Assembly: GCA_020846275.1 (NCBI GenBank)
Contig: JADLEG010000107.1
Span: 1 to 58,995 of the forward strand
DNA length: 58,995 bases
Source of the DNA: Alphaproteobacteria bacterium
GTDB taxonomy: Bacteria > Pseudomonadota > Alphaproteobacteria > JAEULC01
Direction: 5' to 3'
Below are positions 49,789-58,286 of the stretch, piece by piece. The position numbers and the translations under genes were made by a program. Position 1 is the stretch's first letter; each line of letters starts with the position of its first letter. The notes beneath the pieces are model-generated. The model was not told the DNA's origin. It did not search any database and saw only the letters and a list, made by a program, of their open reading frames with translations.

Positions 49789-51951
49789 ATGGCCGAACGC
49801 GACTCGTTTCCAACCCTGGCTGATCGAGCCCGCGTCCTTTCGGCCAATATTGCGTTCTTCTACTTAATTTTTATTTTCGCAGCGAACCGTTGGCTACCCA
49901 CGGGCGGTCTAGAAAGTGTATGGCTGCTAAGCGCTTTCGCTCTGTGGTTCTTGAACCTATTGTCAGCGCCATGGTTCGTGCCCCCGAGAGACGCGCTGGC
50001 CAATTCGATCGGCGCGATTTGCATCCTCGTCACCGCGGAAATAGTAACAGCGCAAAAGTTTCAAGCCGAGCTGGAGATCATTCGTTGGGCGTCAGTTGCT
50101 TATTGCGCCGCAGTCGTAGCCCTCTCGCTATTGGCGCTTTTTTTACATGACCGCAATGAACACCCGGTGCTAGCGCGCGTCGTATTCCGTTTAACAGCGA
50201 CATTTGGCACTGGTGAAGTGCTTTACACACCGCCGGCGCTAGTCAGCATCATCGGCGCTTACCAAGGAAGCCCCATTACAACCGCTTGGCTTCTCGTCAT
50301 GTGGACAATCTTCGTCATTGCGGACCCGTTCCGCCAAATGCTTGCCGCCAGGAGGTATTGGCAAGGCAGTTCCGTGGCCGCAAATAGCGCTTCAATGGTA
50401 GGCACTATCGAGCGCATTGATCACCCCAACATTGTTCGAGTGCGACTGAAGAAGGGTGCCAGTTGGAAGCGCGGCACCTTGCACACCGCCTCGATGTCCG
50501 ATGGTGATCAGAGGTTCGTCATTAGTCTATTCACGCAAATGCAGGGCGTAGACGTCGTCGGCACGGGGCTATGCGTTGCGGACGTAGCCGAACGAGTCGA
50601 GGCAAGCCCGGGCCAAGTCTTTGCCACACACGATACCGACAAGACCAATAGCTTCATCGAAATACTTAGCGGCGCAAGAGGGTCAGAGCTGATTGGGTTT
50701 ACAGTTGAAAATTCGACAATCGGACAGATGCGATTTGAGATAGCCGCGTCAGCAGAACTCTCTGAAGGCGATGTCGTCTTCGCGAAGATCGGCGGCAATG
50801 ATGTCTTCTATCAGATTTTAGATGCAGAAACGGCGGAAGAGAGCTTCGATCAAAATCCCCGTGGAACGCATATTGTGCGCGCTGCGCAACTTGGCGACTA
50901 CGACTCGGCTAAGGGTTTCACCAAGCACCCCTGGTTGCCTGCAATGAATACCCCACTATTTTGGGCCAAAAGTAGAACTTTCCCTCCACCAACTCTTGCC
51001 GAAGACGACTTCATAATCGGCAGAGTGCCTTCAACAAACATTGGTGTTGTCGCCAAGATTGACGATATCGTCAAATTTCACACAGCTATTCTGGGCGTAA
51101 CCGGCACCGGGAAAACTGAACTTGCGCTCGACGTAATCCGAGAAGCCGTACGGCGAGACGTCAAAGTTTTCTGCGTAGATTTTACTGGCGAGTACAGGGC
51201 AAGGCTTGCAGATCTTGCACCCACCTTTCCGTCGCCCACGCCGCAGCAGATCGTCGGTCTTGAAGCAAAACTGCTCGCCGTGGAGACCGGCACGTATGGC
51301 GCGCCAACTGAAAAGGCTGCGCTAGATGCCTTCTTGAAAACATTGCGCACTCACATCGATACTCAGATAGCGACATTTCTGACTAGTACGACCGACAGCC
51401 TAGGAATTTTGGAGCTCACGGAAATTTCCAATACCAAGGCAACGCTTCGTACCACCGAACAGTACCTGTCTGCCATTATGGCGTGGGCACGACAAAACAG
51501 GCAGGCGCGACGAATTCTTTTGGTCCTCGAAGAGGCCCACACAATAATTCCTGAGACTTTCGGTTCGGGCTTCGACAAAGACACGCAGTGGGTGGTTAGC
51601 CGTATAGGTCAGATTGCCTTGCAAGGCCGCAAATATGGCGTGGGCCTTATGGTGATCACTCAACGTACCGCCCTCGTCAGCAAGACGATATTGTCTCAGT
51701 GCAATACTTTTCTGACCCATAGTCTGATCGACCAGACGAGTCTCAATTTTCTGGAGAGCGTCTATAGCAGCCAACATGTGAAATCGATTCCGAACTTGGG
51801 ACAGTTTGAGTTCCTCGCGTTTGGCAAGGGCTTGCGCGTAGAGCGGCCGATTCTTCTGCGACGCGAATTTAGCCAAGCCAAGAAGGACGCTAGTGATCGA
51901 TTGCGTAGGCCATTGCCGGCAGTCGCCCCGGCCGCTGGAACGACAAAATAG
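49789..51951 (+). CDS. Membrane-anchored HerA/FtsK-like ATPase (DUF87-type)
   Basis: 720 aa from ATG 49789. Residues ~15-195 contain about five hydrophobic helices (ANIAFFYLIFIFAANRWL, VWLLSAFALWFLNLLSA, YCAAVVALSLLALFL, TTAWLLVMWTIFVIAD). A beta-rich region follows, then a RecA-fold ATPase: Walker A GVTGTGKT (436-443), FCVDFTGEYRARLADL, Walker B ILLVLEEAHTIIPE (~577) and MVITQRTALVSK. This matches HerA/DUF87 translocases, which form hexameric DNA pumps and recur in phage-defence loci. No NurA, Sir2 or nuclease partner is adjacent. Codon and base use are visibly more AT-rich than both neighbours, so it was probably acquired. Confidence 0.85.
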   Translation: MAERDSFPTLADRARVLSANIAFFYLIFIFAANRWLPTGGLESVWLLSAFALWFLNLLSAPWFVPPRDALANSIGAICILVTAEIVTAQKFQAELEIIRWASVAYCAAVVALSLLALFLHDRNEHPVLARVVFRLTATFGTGEVLYTPPALVSIIGAYQGSPITTAWLLVMWTIFVIADPFRQMLAARRYWQGSSVAANSASMVGTIERIDHPNIVRVRLKKGASWKRGTLHTASMSDGDQRFVISLFTQMQGVDVVGTGLCVADVAERVEASPGQVFATHDTDKTNSFIEILSGARGSELIGFTVENSTIGQMRFEIAASAELSEGDVVFAKIGGNDVFYQILDAETAEESFDQNPRGTHIVRAAQLGDYDSAKGFTKHPWLPAMNTPLFWAKSRTFPPPTLAEDDFIIGRVPSTNIGVVAKIDDIVKFHTAILGVTGTGKTELALDVIREAVRRDVKVFCVDFTGEYRARLADLAPTFPSPTPQQIVGLEAKLLAVETGTYGAPTEKAALDAFLKTLRTHIDTQIATFLTSTTDSLGILELTEISNTKATLRTTEQYLSAIMAWARQNRQARRILLVLEEAHTIIPETFGSGFDKDTQWVVSRIGQIALQGRKYGVGLMVITQRTALVSKTILSQCNTFLTHSLIDQTSLNFLESVYSSQHVKSIPNLGQFEFLAFGKGLRVERPILLRREFSQAKKDASDRLRRPLPAVAPAAGTTK

Positions 51952-51962
51952 CCAAGCGATGC

Positions 51963-52745
51963 ATGAGTCATGCGCTGCTGTCGGGCAATGTGGACTTCGT
52001 CAACACCGGCACCGGCAACCTGCTGCTGCTGTGGGACCGCACCAAGGGCGGAGTGAAAGGCGTCGTGGCCTCGTCGGCGGGGCCGCTGCACTTCATCTCG
52101 CGCAACCCCAAGATCAAGACGCTGAAGGACATCGGCCCGGACGACAAGATCGCGGTGCCGACGGTCAAGGTCTCCACCCAGGCGATTCTTTTGCAGATGG
52201 CCGCAGCCGAGATGTTCGGGCCGGACCAGTGGGCCAAGTTCGACCCCAATACCGTGCAGCTCAGCCACCCCGACGCGGTGATGGCGCTGAGCAACCCGGC
52301 GCACGAGGTGGCCAACCACTTCGCCGCCCCGCCGTTCCAGTTCATCGAGCTGAAGACCGTGCCGGGCGCGCATATCGTGATCGACTCCGCCACGATCATC
52401 GGCGGGCCCTTGAGCCAGGGCCAGTTCTTCGCCACGACGAAATTCGCCGACGCCAATCCCAAGGTGATCCAGGCGGTGCGCGACGCGTCGAAGGAAGCAC
52501 AGGACTTCATCCGCTCCAATACCAAGGAGTCGGTGGACATCTACAAGGAAGTCACCGGCGACAAGGCCAGCGCCGCCGACCTGCTCGAATGGCTGGGCCA
52601 GCCCGGCATGATGGAATACAACCTGCAGCCCCAGGGCACGATGAAGTTCGCCCAGCACATGCACAAGGTCGGCATCCTGAAGACCTTGCCGGCGAGCTGG
52701 AAGGACTACTACCTGCCGGTCGCGCACGATCTGGCGGGGAGCTGA
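51963..52745 (+). CDS. 5'-truncated ABC substrate-binding protein (NMT1/SsuA-like), probable pseudogene
   Basis: 260 aa with high-GC, genome-typical composition. It begins in the middle of the fold (SHALLSGNVDFVNTGTGNLL) and continues through the usual second lobe (KIAVPTVKVSTQAILLQMAA, TKFADANPKVIQAVRDAS). The signal peptide and the first ~80-90 residues expected of such proteins are absent, and sequence just upstream belongs to the HerA-like insert, whose stop is 11 nt away. No ribosome site is evident. The 5' part appears to have been lost when the insert arrived; no permease or ATPase gene adjoins it. Confidence 0.78.
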   Translation: MSHALLSGNVDFVNTGTGNLLLLWDRTKGGVKGVVASSAGPLHFISRNPKIKTLKDIGPDDKIAVPTVKVSTQAILLQMAAAEMFGPDQWAKFDPNTVQLSHPDAVMALSNPAHEVANHFAAPPFQFIELKTVPGAHIVIDSATIIGGPLSQGQFFATTKFADANPKVIQAVRDASKEAQDFIRSNTKESVDIYKEVTGDKASAADLLEWLGQPGMMEYNLQPQGTMKFAQHMHKVGILKTLPASWKDYYLPVAHDLAGS

Positions 52746-52753
52746 TGTTTCGT

Positions 52754-52877
52754 CGTGCTTCAAGACGACCCTTTCGGGGCCTCCTCGGCATAGAAGAACG
52801 TCCTTCGACAGGCTCAGGACGAGGAGAACGAGCAAACTTGCCCTTTCTTCCTCATCCTGAGCTTGTCGAAGGATGAG
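52754..52877. repeat. Composite intergenic repeat region
   Basis: The first part (52754-52790) is a diverged copy of the left arm of the repeat at 47660-47704 (shared CTTC-AGACG and GGCCTCCTC blocks). The second part is an inverted pair, 52799-52824 and 52850-52877, both built on the core CCTTCGACA-GCTCAGGA and its complement, with a 25-nt spacer. It lies between the truncated binding-protein gene and the convergent histidine kinase gene and may end both transcripts. Confidence 0.65.
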
Positions 52878-52886
52878 CCTCCCGCG

Positions 52887-54284
52887 TCAAAACCCCGGCA
52901 GTTCCAAGACCGCGCGCAGGCCGCCCAGCGGCGAGTCCTCCAGCTCCACGCTGCCGCCGTAGAGGGCGGCGAGGTCGCGCACGATCGACAGGCCAAGGCC
53001 CGTGCCGGGCGTGGATTCGTCGAGGCGCGTGCCGCGCTGGAAGAGCTTCGCGCGTTGGTCGGCCGGCACGCCAGCGCCGTCGTCGTCGACGGTGATGCGG
53101 ATGCGCCCGCCCGCGAGGCTCGCCTGCACGAAGACCTGTCGGCGCGCCCATTTGCAGCCGTTGTCCACAAGGTTGCCCAGCAGGTCCTCGAAGTCGTGGC
53201 GCTCGCCGCGGAACGCGATGCCGTCGGGGCATTCGCAGGTCACCGCGACCGCGCGGTCCTCGTGGATGCGTTCAAGCGTGCGGCACAGCGCCTCCATGAC
53301 CGGCTTCAGCTCGGTGCGCGCGCCCAGCACCTTGGCCGAGGCGGCGGCGCGCGCGCGCGCCATGTGATGGTCGACCAGGCGCTTCATCAAGCCGGCCTGG
53401 CGCTGCACGGTCTCGGCGAAATTGGACTCCGCGCCGGCGCCAGCAACGACCGTTGCCGCGTCGGCCTCGTTGGTCAGCACCGCGATCGGCGTCTTCAACG
53501 CATGGGCCAGGTTGCCGACATGGGTGCGCGCGCGGCGCAGCACCTCGGCGTTGTGGTCGAGCAGCTGGTTGAGCTCGACCGCCAGCGGCGTGACCTCGGT
53601 CGGGAAATCGCCTTCCAGGCGCTCCGCGCGGCCCGAGCGGATTTCCGCCAGCGCCGCGCCGACGCGCCGGAGCGGCCGCAGGCCGAAGCGCACCTGCAGC
53701 AGCACGGCCAGGATCAGGCCGGCGCCCAGTCCGCCCATGGCCCAGCCGACCGTGCTTTCGAACCGCTCGATGTCGGCCTGCGCCTCGCTCTTGTCGCCGG
53801 CGACCTGGTAGAAGAAGCGGCCGCGCGCGCCGGGAAGCTGGATCGCGCGCTCGACCACGCGCAGCTCCTGGTCGGTCGGCCCTTCGGCATCGTAGCGCAG
53901 CACCGCCCCGCCCTCCGCGCGCAGCGGCTTCAGGTCGCGGTCCCACAGCGAGCGCGAGCGCAGCACGACCTCCTTGGCGTCCGCGATCTGCCAGTACCAG
54001 CCGGAATAGGGCACGTCGAAGCGCGGCTCGCCGGCGCTGCGCGTCAGCGTGAGCTGGCCGCCGCCCTCGACCTCGCTCAGGGCCACCAGGCCGTCCAGCA
54101 GCGTCTCGAGCCGCTGGTCGAAATTGCGCGCGACGTAGTCGCGGAAGAGCCCGGTGAGCAGGAAGGCGCCGGCGGCCAGCGCGGCCGCGATCCACAGCGT
54201 CGAGATCAGGACCAGCCGGAAGGCAAGGGAGCGTCCCTTCATGCCCCCGAAGGCGCGCGCGCCCAACGCCCCCAGCAGCTTCAT
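52887..54284 (-). CDS. Sensor histidine kinase, PhoQ/FeuQ-like
   Basis: 465 aa from ATG 54284, which overlaps the regulator stop (ATGA). TM1 LAFRLVLISTLWIAAALAAG, a ~130-residue periplasmic sensor with YSGWYWQIAD and RFFYQVAGDK, TM2 GWAMGGLGAGLILAVLLQV, HAMP-like linker, H-box NLAHALKTPIAVL, N-box LGNLVDNGCKWA, G-boxes DDDGAGVP and GTGLGLSIV. The HALKTP form of the H-box is typical of PhoQ-like kinases. Together with the upstream regulator it forms a two-component system that senses an envelope or ion signal. Confidence 0.93.
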   Translation of the reverse strand: MKLLGALGARAFGGMKGRSLAFRLVLISTLWIAAALAAGAFLLTGLFRDYVARNFDQRLETLLDGLVALSEVEGGGQLTLTRSAGEPRFDVPYSGWYWQIADAKEVVLRSRSLWDRDLKPLRAEGGAVLRYDAEGPTDQELRVVERAIQLPGARGRFFYQVAGDKSEAQADIERFESTVGWAMGGLGAGLILAVLLQVRFGLRPLRRVGAALAEIRSGRAERLEGDFPTEVTPLAVELNQLLDHNAEVLRRARTHVGNLAHALKTPIAVLTNEADAATVVAGAGAESNFAETVQRQAGLMKRLVDHHMARARAAASAKVLGARTELKPVMEALCRTLERIHEDRAVAVTCECPDGIAFRGERHDFEDLLGNLVDNGCKWARRQVFVQASLAGGRIRITVDDDGAGVPADQRAKLFQRGTRLDESTPGTGLGLSIVRDLAALYGGSVELEDSPLGGLRAVLELPGF

Positions 54285-54964
54285 CCGCTCTTGTCGCCCT
54301 TGGGGTCCGGCTCGTTCAGGCGGTAGCCGAGACCGCGCACCGTCTCGATCACGTCGACGCCCAGCTTCTTGCGCAGCCGCCCGATGAACACCTCGATCGT
54401 GTTCGAATCGCGGTCGAAGTCCTGGTCGTAGATGTGCTCGGTCAACTGCGTGCGCGAGACCACCTTGTCGCGGTGGTGCATCAGGTAGGCCAGCACCTTG
54501 AACTCCTGCGCCGTCAGCTTGACCAGCTCGCCATCGACCTCGACCCGGCTGGTCGAGGTATCCAGGCTGACCGGCCCGCAGGTGAGCGCCGGGCTCGCAT
54601 GGCCCGCCGCGCGCCGGATCAAGGCGCGCAATCGCGCCAGCAGCTCCTCCATGCGGAACGGCTTGGTGACGTAGTCGTCGGCGCCGGCGTCGAAGCCGGC
54701 CACCTTCTCGCTCCACCCGTCCCTGGCGGTCAGGATCAGCACCGGCGTCTTCTTGCCGGCGCGCCGCCATTTCTTCAGCACGCTGGCGCCGTCGAGCACG
54801 GGCAGGCCGAGATCGAGCACGATGGCGTCATAGGGCTCGGTATCGCCGAGATAGTGCCCCTCCTCGCCGTCCGCCGCGCTGTCCACCGCATAGCCCGCCC
54901 CCGCGAGCGCGGCCTTCATCTGCCGCGCCAGATCGGGATCGTCCTCGACCACCAGGATCCGCAT
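54281..54964 (-). CDS. OmpR/PhoB-family response regulator (PhoP/FeuP-like)
   Basis: 227 aa. Receiver: VVEDDPDLARQMKAAL (acidic pair), phospho-acceptor Asp in DAIVLDLGLPVLDG, and Lys in YVTKPFRMEEL. C-terminal winged helix: LTAQEFKVLAYLMHH, SRTQLTEHIYDQDFDRDSNT, VFIGRLRKKLG, VRGLGYRL. Its start abuts the PepSY gene stop with no gap; its stop overlaps the kinase start. It probably binds the 11-bp-period tandem repeats at 55300-55358. Confidence 0.95.
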   Translation of the reverse strand: MRILVVEDDPDLARQMKAALAGAGYAVDSAADGEEGHYLGDTEPYDAIVLDLGLPVLDGASVLKKWRRAGKKTPVLILTARDGWSEKVAGFDAGADDYVTKPFRMEELLARLRALIRRAAGHASPALTCGPVSLDTSTSRVEVDGELVKLTAQEFKVLAYLMHHRDKVVSRTQLTEHIYDQDFDRDSNTIEVFIGRLRKKLGVDVIETVRGLGYRLNEPDPKGDKSG

Positions 54965-55276
54965 CTATTCCACCCGCATCACTTGCCCACTGCGTCCGTC
55001 GACCAAGACATGCGCGACGCGGCCGTTGGCGGTGAGCACCTTCACGCGATAGGCGCCGCCCACCACCTGCACGTCGAGCACGCGGCCGGGCACCGTGCGG
55101 TGCACCGTCGGCAGAACACGGTCCAGCGGCACCATACCCTGCTGCACCGTCATGCCGGGACGCGGCGAGGCGAAGCCCTGCACGATCATCGGCCCGCCAC
55201 GCCCGTCGGCGTTCGCCGCCGGCATCGAGAGTGCCAGCGCGAACAGGACGAGGATCATGGACAGGACGGCGCGCAT
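54965..55276 (-). CDS. Small exported PepSY-like protein
   Basis: 103 aa. Signal peptide at the N-terminus (VLSMILVLFALALSMPAANA); C-terminal half fits a PepSY-type module (RVLDVQVVGGAYRVKVLTA, then VLVDGRSGQVMRVE). It is the first gene of the two-component operon, with its stop touching the regulator ATG. A periplasmic modulator of the kinase is plausible, by analogy with PepSY proteins next to PhoPQ-like systems. Confidence 0.82.
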   Translation of the reverse strand: MRAVLSMILVLFALALSMPAANADGRGGPMIVQGFASPRPGMTVQQGMVPLDRVLPTVHRTVPGRVLDVQVVGGAYRVKVLTANGRVAHVLVDGRSGQVMRVE

Positions 55277-55299
55277 GCTCAGTTGCCTATCATAGCCAT

Positions 55300-55358
55300 C
55301 TGAACATCACATGAATACCCAAGCAATTGCGGGCACTTGGCATTCAGGCCCGGTTCAG
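55300..55358. promoter_or_regulatory. Two oppositely oriented CTGAAC-N6-TGAAT operators
   Basis: Plus strand 55300-55316 reads CTGAAC-N6-TGAAT; minus strand 55358-55342 reads the same half-sites with a different spacer. The TGAA half-sites are 11 bp apart in both, one helical turn, the spacing expected for OmpR/PhoB-family dimers, and the two copies are 42 bp apart centre to centre. They sit between the divergent PepSY/two-component operon and the 55439 gene, so the system probably regulates itself and that gene. Confidence 0.65.
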
Positions 55359-55438
55359 CGAGGCCGAGCGAAGATGCGCCCATCGAAACCGGGGATGCCC
55401 TTCAAGGGCCCGGTTGGCAACCGAACGGGAGAACCACC

Positions 55439-55783
55439 ATGAACAGGATCGTTCGCGGCACCCTGATGTCCCTCGGCCTGGTGACGGCGCTCGTCACCGG
55501 CATCGCGGCGGCGCCCGCGCAGGCCGACACCTACTACGATGGCCGCACCTATTACGGCCACCAGCCCTATGGCTACCAGGCCCCGTCCGTGGCCTATCGC
55601 GCGCCCCTGGGCGAGCGGCAGATCGACTGGCGCCTGCAGCGCCAGGGCTTCCGCCAGGTCGGGCCGCTGCGCTACGAGCGCGGCGTGATCCTCACGCGGG
55701 CGGTCGACAACTGGGGCCGGCACGTGCGTCTGACCGTCTCGCCGGTCACGGGCCAGGTGATCGGTACCCGCTTCATCCGCTAG
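55439..55783 (+). CDS. Small exported Tyr-rich protein with RcnB/PepSY-like C-terminus
   Basis: 114 aa from ATG 55439 (GGAGAA upstream); the frame extends further up but without support. Signal peptide (TLMSLGLVTALVTGIAAAPAQA), then a Tyr/Gly-rich stretch (TYYDGRTYYGHQPYGYQ) and a C-terminal PepSY-like fold (RYERGVILTRAVDNWG, VSPVTGQVIGTRFI). It is divergent from the two-component operon and shares its operator region, so it is probably a target. Confidence 0.78.
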   Translation: MNRIVRGTLMSLGLVTALVTGIAAAPAQADTYYDGRTYYGHQPYGYQAPSVAYRAPLGERQIDWRLQRQGFRQVGPLRYERGVILTRAVDNWGRHVRLTVSPVTGQVIGTRFIR

Positions 55784-55827
55784 CACGACCTATCCGACGG
55801 GCTCGCGCGCCGGACCTGGCTTCGGGC

Positions 55828-56898
55828 CTAACGGCCCGCTAGGGCATGGCGCGCGAGTTTTTTCATGAGGGTCGGCAGCGCCTGCTCGCCCAGCCGGTCG
55901 ACCGCGCACCACAGCGCGCCATCGGGCGGCTTCGCCGCTTGGCGCACGCGGCCCAGCAGCACCGTCAGGTCCAGGTCGAAATGCGTGAAGCCGTGGCGCA
56001 CGACGCCCGGCAGCGCGCGGTAGCGCGTCGCCAGCGGCGCCGCCTGGATCGCGGCCGCTTCGCTCCAGGGCGCAGCGCGCCACTCGGTCGAGGGCACTTC
56101 CATCATCCCGCCCAAGAGGCCGCGCTCGGCGCGGCGGCGCAGCAGCACCGATCCGTCCGGCCGCTCGACCCAGAAGGCGACGCCGAGCCGCTTCGGCTTG
56201 TCCTTCTTCGCCGCCCGGCGCGGCAGTTCGTCCTGCAGCCCCTGCCGGCGCGCCCGGCAGGGCTCCGCGATCGGGCAGGACAGGCAGCGCGGCCGCCGCG
56301 GGGTGCAGATCGTCGCGCCCAGGTCCATCATGGCCTGCGCGAAATCGCCCGTGCGCCCGGCCGGTGTCAGCGTCGCCGCCGCCGCACGGATCGCCGCCTT
56401 GCCGCCGGGCAGCGGCTCGGCGATGGCGAACAGACGCGCGACCACCCGCTCGACATTCCCGTCCACGACCGTCGCGCTGCGGTCGAAGGCGATCGCCGCC
56501 ACCGCGGCGGCGGTGTACTCGCCCAGGCCGGGCAGCGCGCGCAGCCCCTCGACCGTGTCGGGAAAGCGCCCGCCATGCGCGGCCACGACCGCCCGCGCGC
56601 AGGCATGGAGGTTGCGCGCGCGGGCGTAGTAGCCAAGCCCCTGCCATTCGTGCAGCACGTCGTCCAGCGGGGCGGCCGCGAGGCTCGCGATGTCCGGCCA
56701 GCGATCGAGGAAGCGCAGGAATCGCGGGCCCACCGTCGGCACCGTGGTCTGCTGCAGCATGACCTCGCTGAGCCAGACGTGGTAAGGGTCGGCGCGATTG
56801 CCCGCCGGCGCGCGCCACGGCAGCACGCGGCGATGCCGGTCGTACCATCGCAGCACGGCGTTCACGATCGCGCTAGGGTTTGGTGACCTGTTCGCCAT
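55828..56898 (-). CDS. mutY: Adenine DNA glycosylase
   Basis: 356 aa. It removes A mispaired with 8-oxoG. Catalytic Glu45 (WLSEVMLQQTTV), helix-hairpin-helix LPGLGEYTAAAVAAIAF with Asp146 in VVDGNVERV, and a [4Fe-4S] loop with Cys198-X6-Cys205-X2-Cys208-X5-Cys214. The C-terminal NUDIX-like domain (GLLGGMMEVPSTEW, VRHGFTHFDL) recognises 8-oxoG. Divergent from the dciA-like gene. Confidence 0.96.
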   Translation of the reverse strand: MANRSPNPSAIVNAVLRWYDRHRRVLPWRAPAGNRADPYHVWLSEVMLQQTTVPTVGPRFLRFLDRWPDIASLAAAPLDDVLHEWQGLGYYARARNLHACARAVVAAHGGRFPDTVEGLRALPGLGEYTAAAVAAIAFDRSATVVDGNVERVVARLFAIAEPLPGGKAAIRAAAATLTPAGRTGDFAQAMMDLGATICTPRRPRCLSCPIAEPCRARRQGLQDELPRRAAKKDKPKRLGVAFWVERPDGSVLLRRRAERGLLGGMMEVPSTEWRAAPWSEAAAIQAAPLATRYRALPGVVRHGFTHFDLDLTVLLGRVRQAAKPPDGALWCAVDRLGEQALPTLMKKLARHALAGR

Positions 56899-56959
56899 CG
56901 CCGCCGGCCGCCTGTAGAATGCCCGCCACTATAGTCGGCCTTGATCCTGGGAAAACAGC

Positions 56960-57448
56960 GTGGCGATCGATCGCGAAGCAGACAGGCAGGCCAGGATGCG
57001 GCCGCTCGCCGCCGCCCTGCCCAACATCACCCGCGCGGCCCTGGGCAAGCGCGGCTTCGCGCTTGCCGCGCTGCTGGCCGAATGGGAGGCGATCGTGGGG
57101 CCGCTGCTGGCCGGCTCGGCCGCCCCTCTGCGCCTGATCAAGGGCCGCGACAACGAGGGCGCCGTCCTGGAACTGCGCGTCGAAAGCGCCGTCGCGGTCG
57201 AACTGCAGCACAACGAGCCCCGGGTGATCGAGCGCATCAACGCCCATTTCGGGTACAACGCGGTCCAGCGCCTGAAATTGCGCCACGGTTCGGTTGCCCC
57301 GCCGCCCCGCGCGGTCCCCCCGATTCGGCGGATCGGCGCCGCTGAAGAGCGGACGCTTTTCGGGCAATTGGAAGGGGTTGAGGACGATTCCTTGCGTGAC
57401 GCGTTGGCCGGCCTCGGGCGGGTGGTCATCGGTTCGAAGCGCCCATGA
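56960..57448 (+). CDS. DUF721/DciA-family protein
   Basis: 162 aa from GTG 56960. The DUF721 core is visible: RGFALAALLAEWEAIVGPLLA, VLELRVESAVAVELQHNEP and INAHFGYNAVQRLKL. DciA-type proteins load or assist the replicative helicase DnaB. The gene lies between mutY and a DsbA-like gene, as in many alphaproteobacteria. Confidence 0.87.
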   Translation: MAIDREADRQARMRPLAAALPNITRAALGKRGFALAALLAEWEAIVGPLLAGSAAPLRLIKGRDNEGAVLELRVESAVAVELQHNEPRVIERINAHFGYNAVQRLKLRHGSVAPPPRAVPPIRRIGAAEERTLFGQLEGVEDDSLRDALAGLGRVVIGSKRP

Positions 57449-57550
57449 GTAATCCACAGGATTGAATCTCCTGGGAAAATAGAGCATGCCGGCGCGTTTT
57501 CTTGATGCCGGGTAGCTCATCGGTATCTTGATCGTTGAACGGAGGGTTAT

Positions 57551-58246
57551 GTGGTCGCCTCTAAAGGCCTGATCTTGGCAGCGGTTGCGGTCGCCGTCGG
57601 CGCGGGTGCCGCCGGCTATTGGTTCCTGGGAGGTCCCGGCCGGACGCCCGCCATCGCCACCCAGGTATCCAGCCCCGCCGCAGCGAAGAGGGTCGCCCAG
57701 GAAGGCGGGCTGATGCCCGAGCTGCTGCCGGACGACATGGTGCTGGGCTCGCCGGATGCCAAGGTGACGATCGTCGAATACGCTTCCCTCACCTGCCCGC
57801 ACTGCGCCCATTTCCACAAGGACACCCTGCCCAAGATCAAGTCGGAGTTCGTCGACACCGGCAAGGTGAAGCTGGTCTACCGCGACTTCCCGTTCGACGA
57901 GGCGAGCCTGCGCGCGGCGATGATGGCGCGCTGCGCCGGGAAGGAGCGCTATTTCGGCTTCCTCGACGCGCTGTTCTCGACCCAGGAGGCCTGGGCCAAC
58001 CCCAACGGCTGGAAGACCGGTCTGGCGCGGATCGGCAAGCTGGGCGGCATGTCGCAGGAGACCTTCGACAAATGCCTGGTCGACAAGTCGGTCGAGGACG
58101 CGATCCTGGCCAAGCGGCTGGAGGGCAACCAGAAGTACGGCGTCGATTCCACGCCGACCTTCTTCATCAACGGCGAGAAGGTGTCGGGCGCCTACCCGTT
58201 CGAGCATTTCGCCGAGGTCATCAAGCGCAAGCTGCCGGCCTCGTGA
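57551..58246 (+). CDS. DsbA-family thiol oxidoreductase
   Basis: 231 aa from GTG 57551 (GGAGGG a few bases upstream; ATG 57549 is out of frame). N-terminal membrane anchor or signal ([20 protein letters not shown]), thioredoxin fold with active site Cys82-Pro-His-Cys85 ([12 protein letters not shown]) and cis-Pro motif [10 protein letters not shown]. Additional Cys residues occur in MARCAG and DKCLVD, as in DsbA/BdbD-like proteins. It promotes disulfide formation in the periplasm. Directly upstream of smc. Confidence 0.92.
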   Translation: MVASKGLILAAVAVAVGAGAAGYWFLGGPGRTPAIATQVSSPAAAKRVAQEGGLMPELLPDDMVLGSPDAKVTIVEYASLTCPHCAHFHKDTLPKIKSEFVDTGKVKLVYRDFPFDEASLRAAMMARCAGKERYFGFLDALFSTQEAWANPNGWKTGLARIGKLGGMSQETFDKCLVDKSVEDAILAKRLEGNQKYGVDSTPTFFINGEKVSGAYPFEHFAEVIKRKLPAS

Positions 58247-58286
58247 GGCCGGACGCCGCGCGCAACAGACAGGGAACCAACGGCCC

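Noticed and set aside
55795..55850. Terminator GGGCC-TAAC-GGCCC between the exported-protein gene and mutY
   Set aside because: Only a 5-bp stem with no T-run, and it overlaps the mutY stop region; not convincing.
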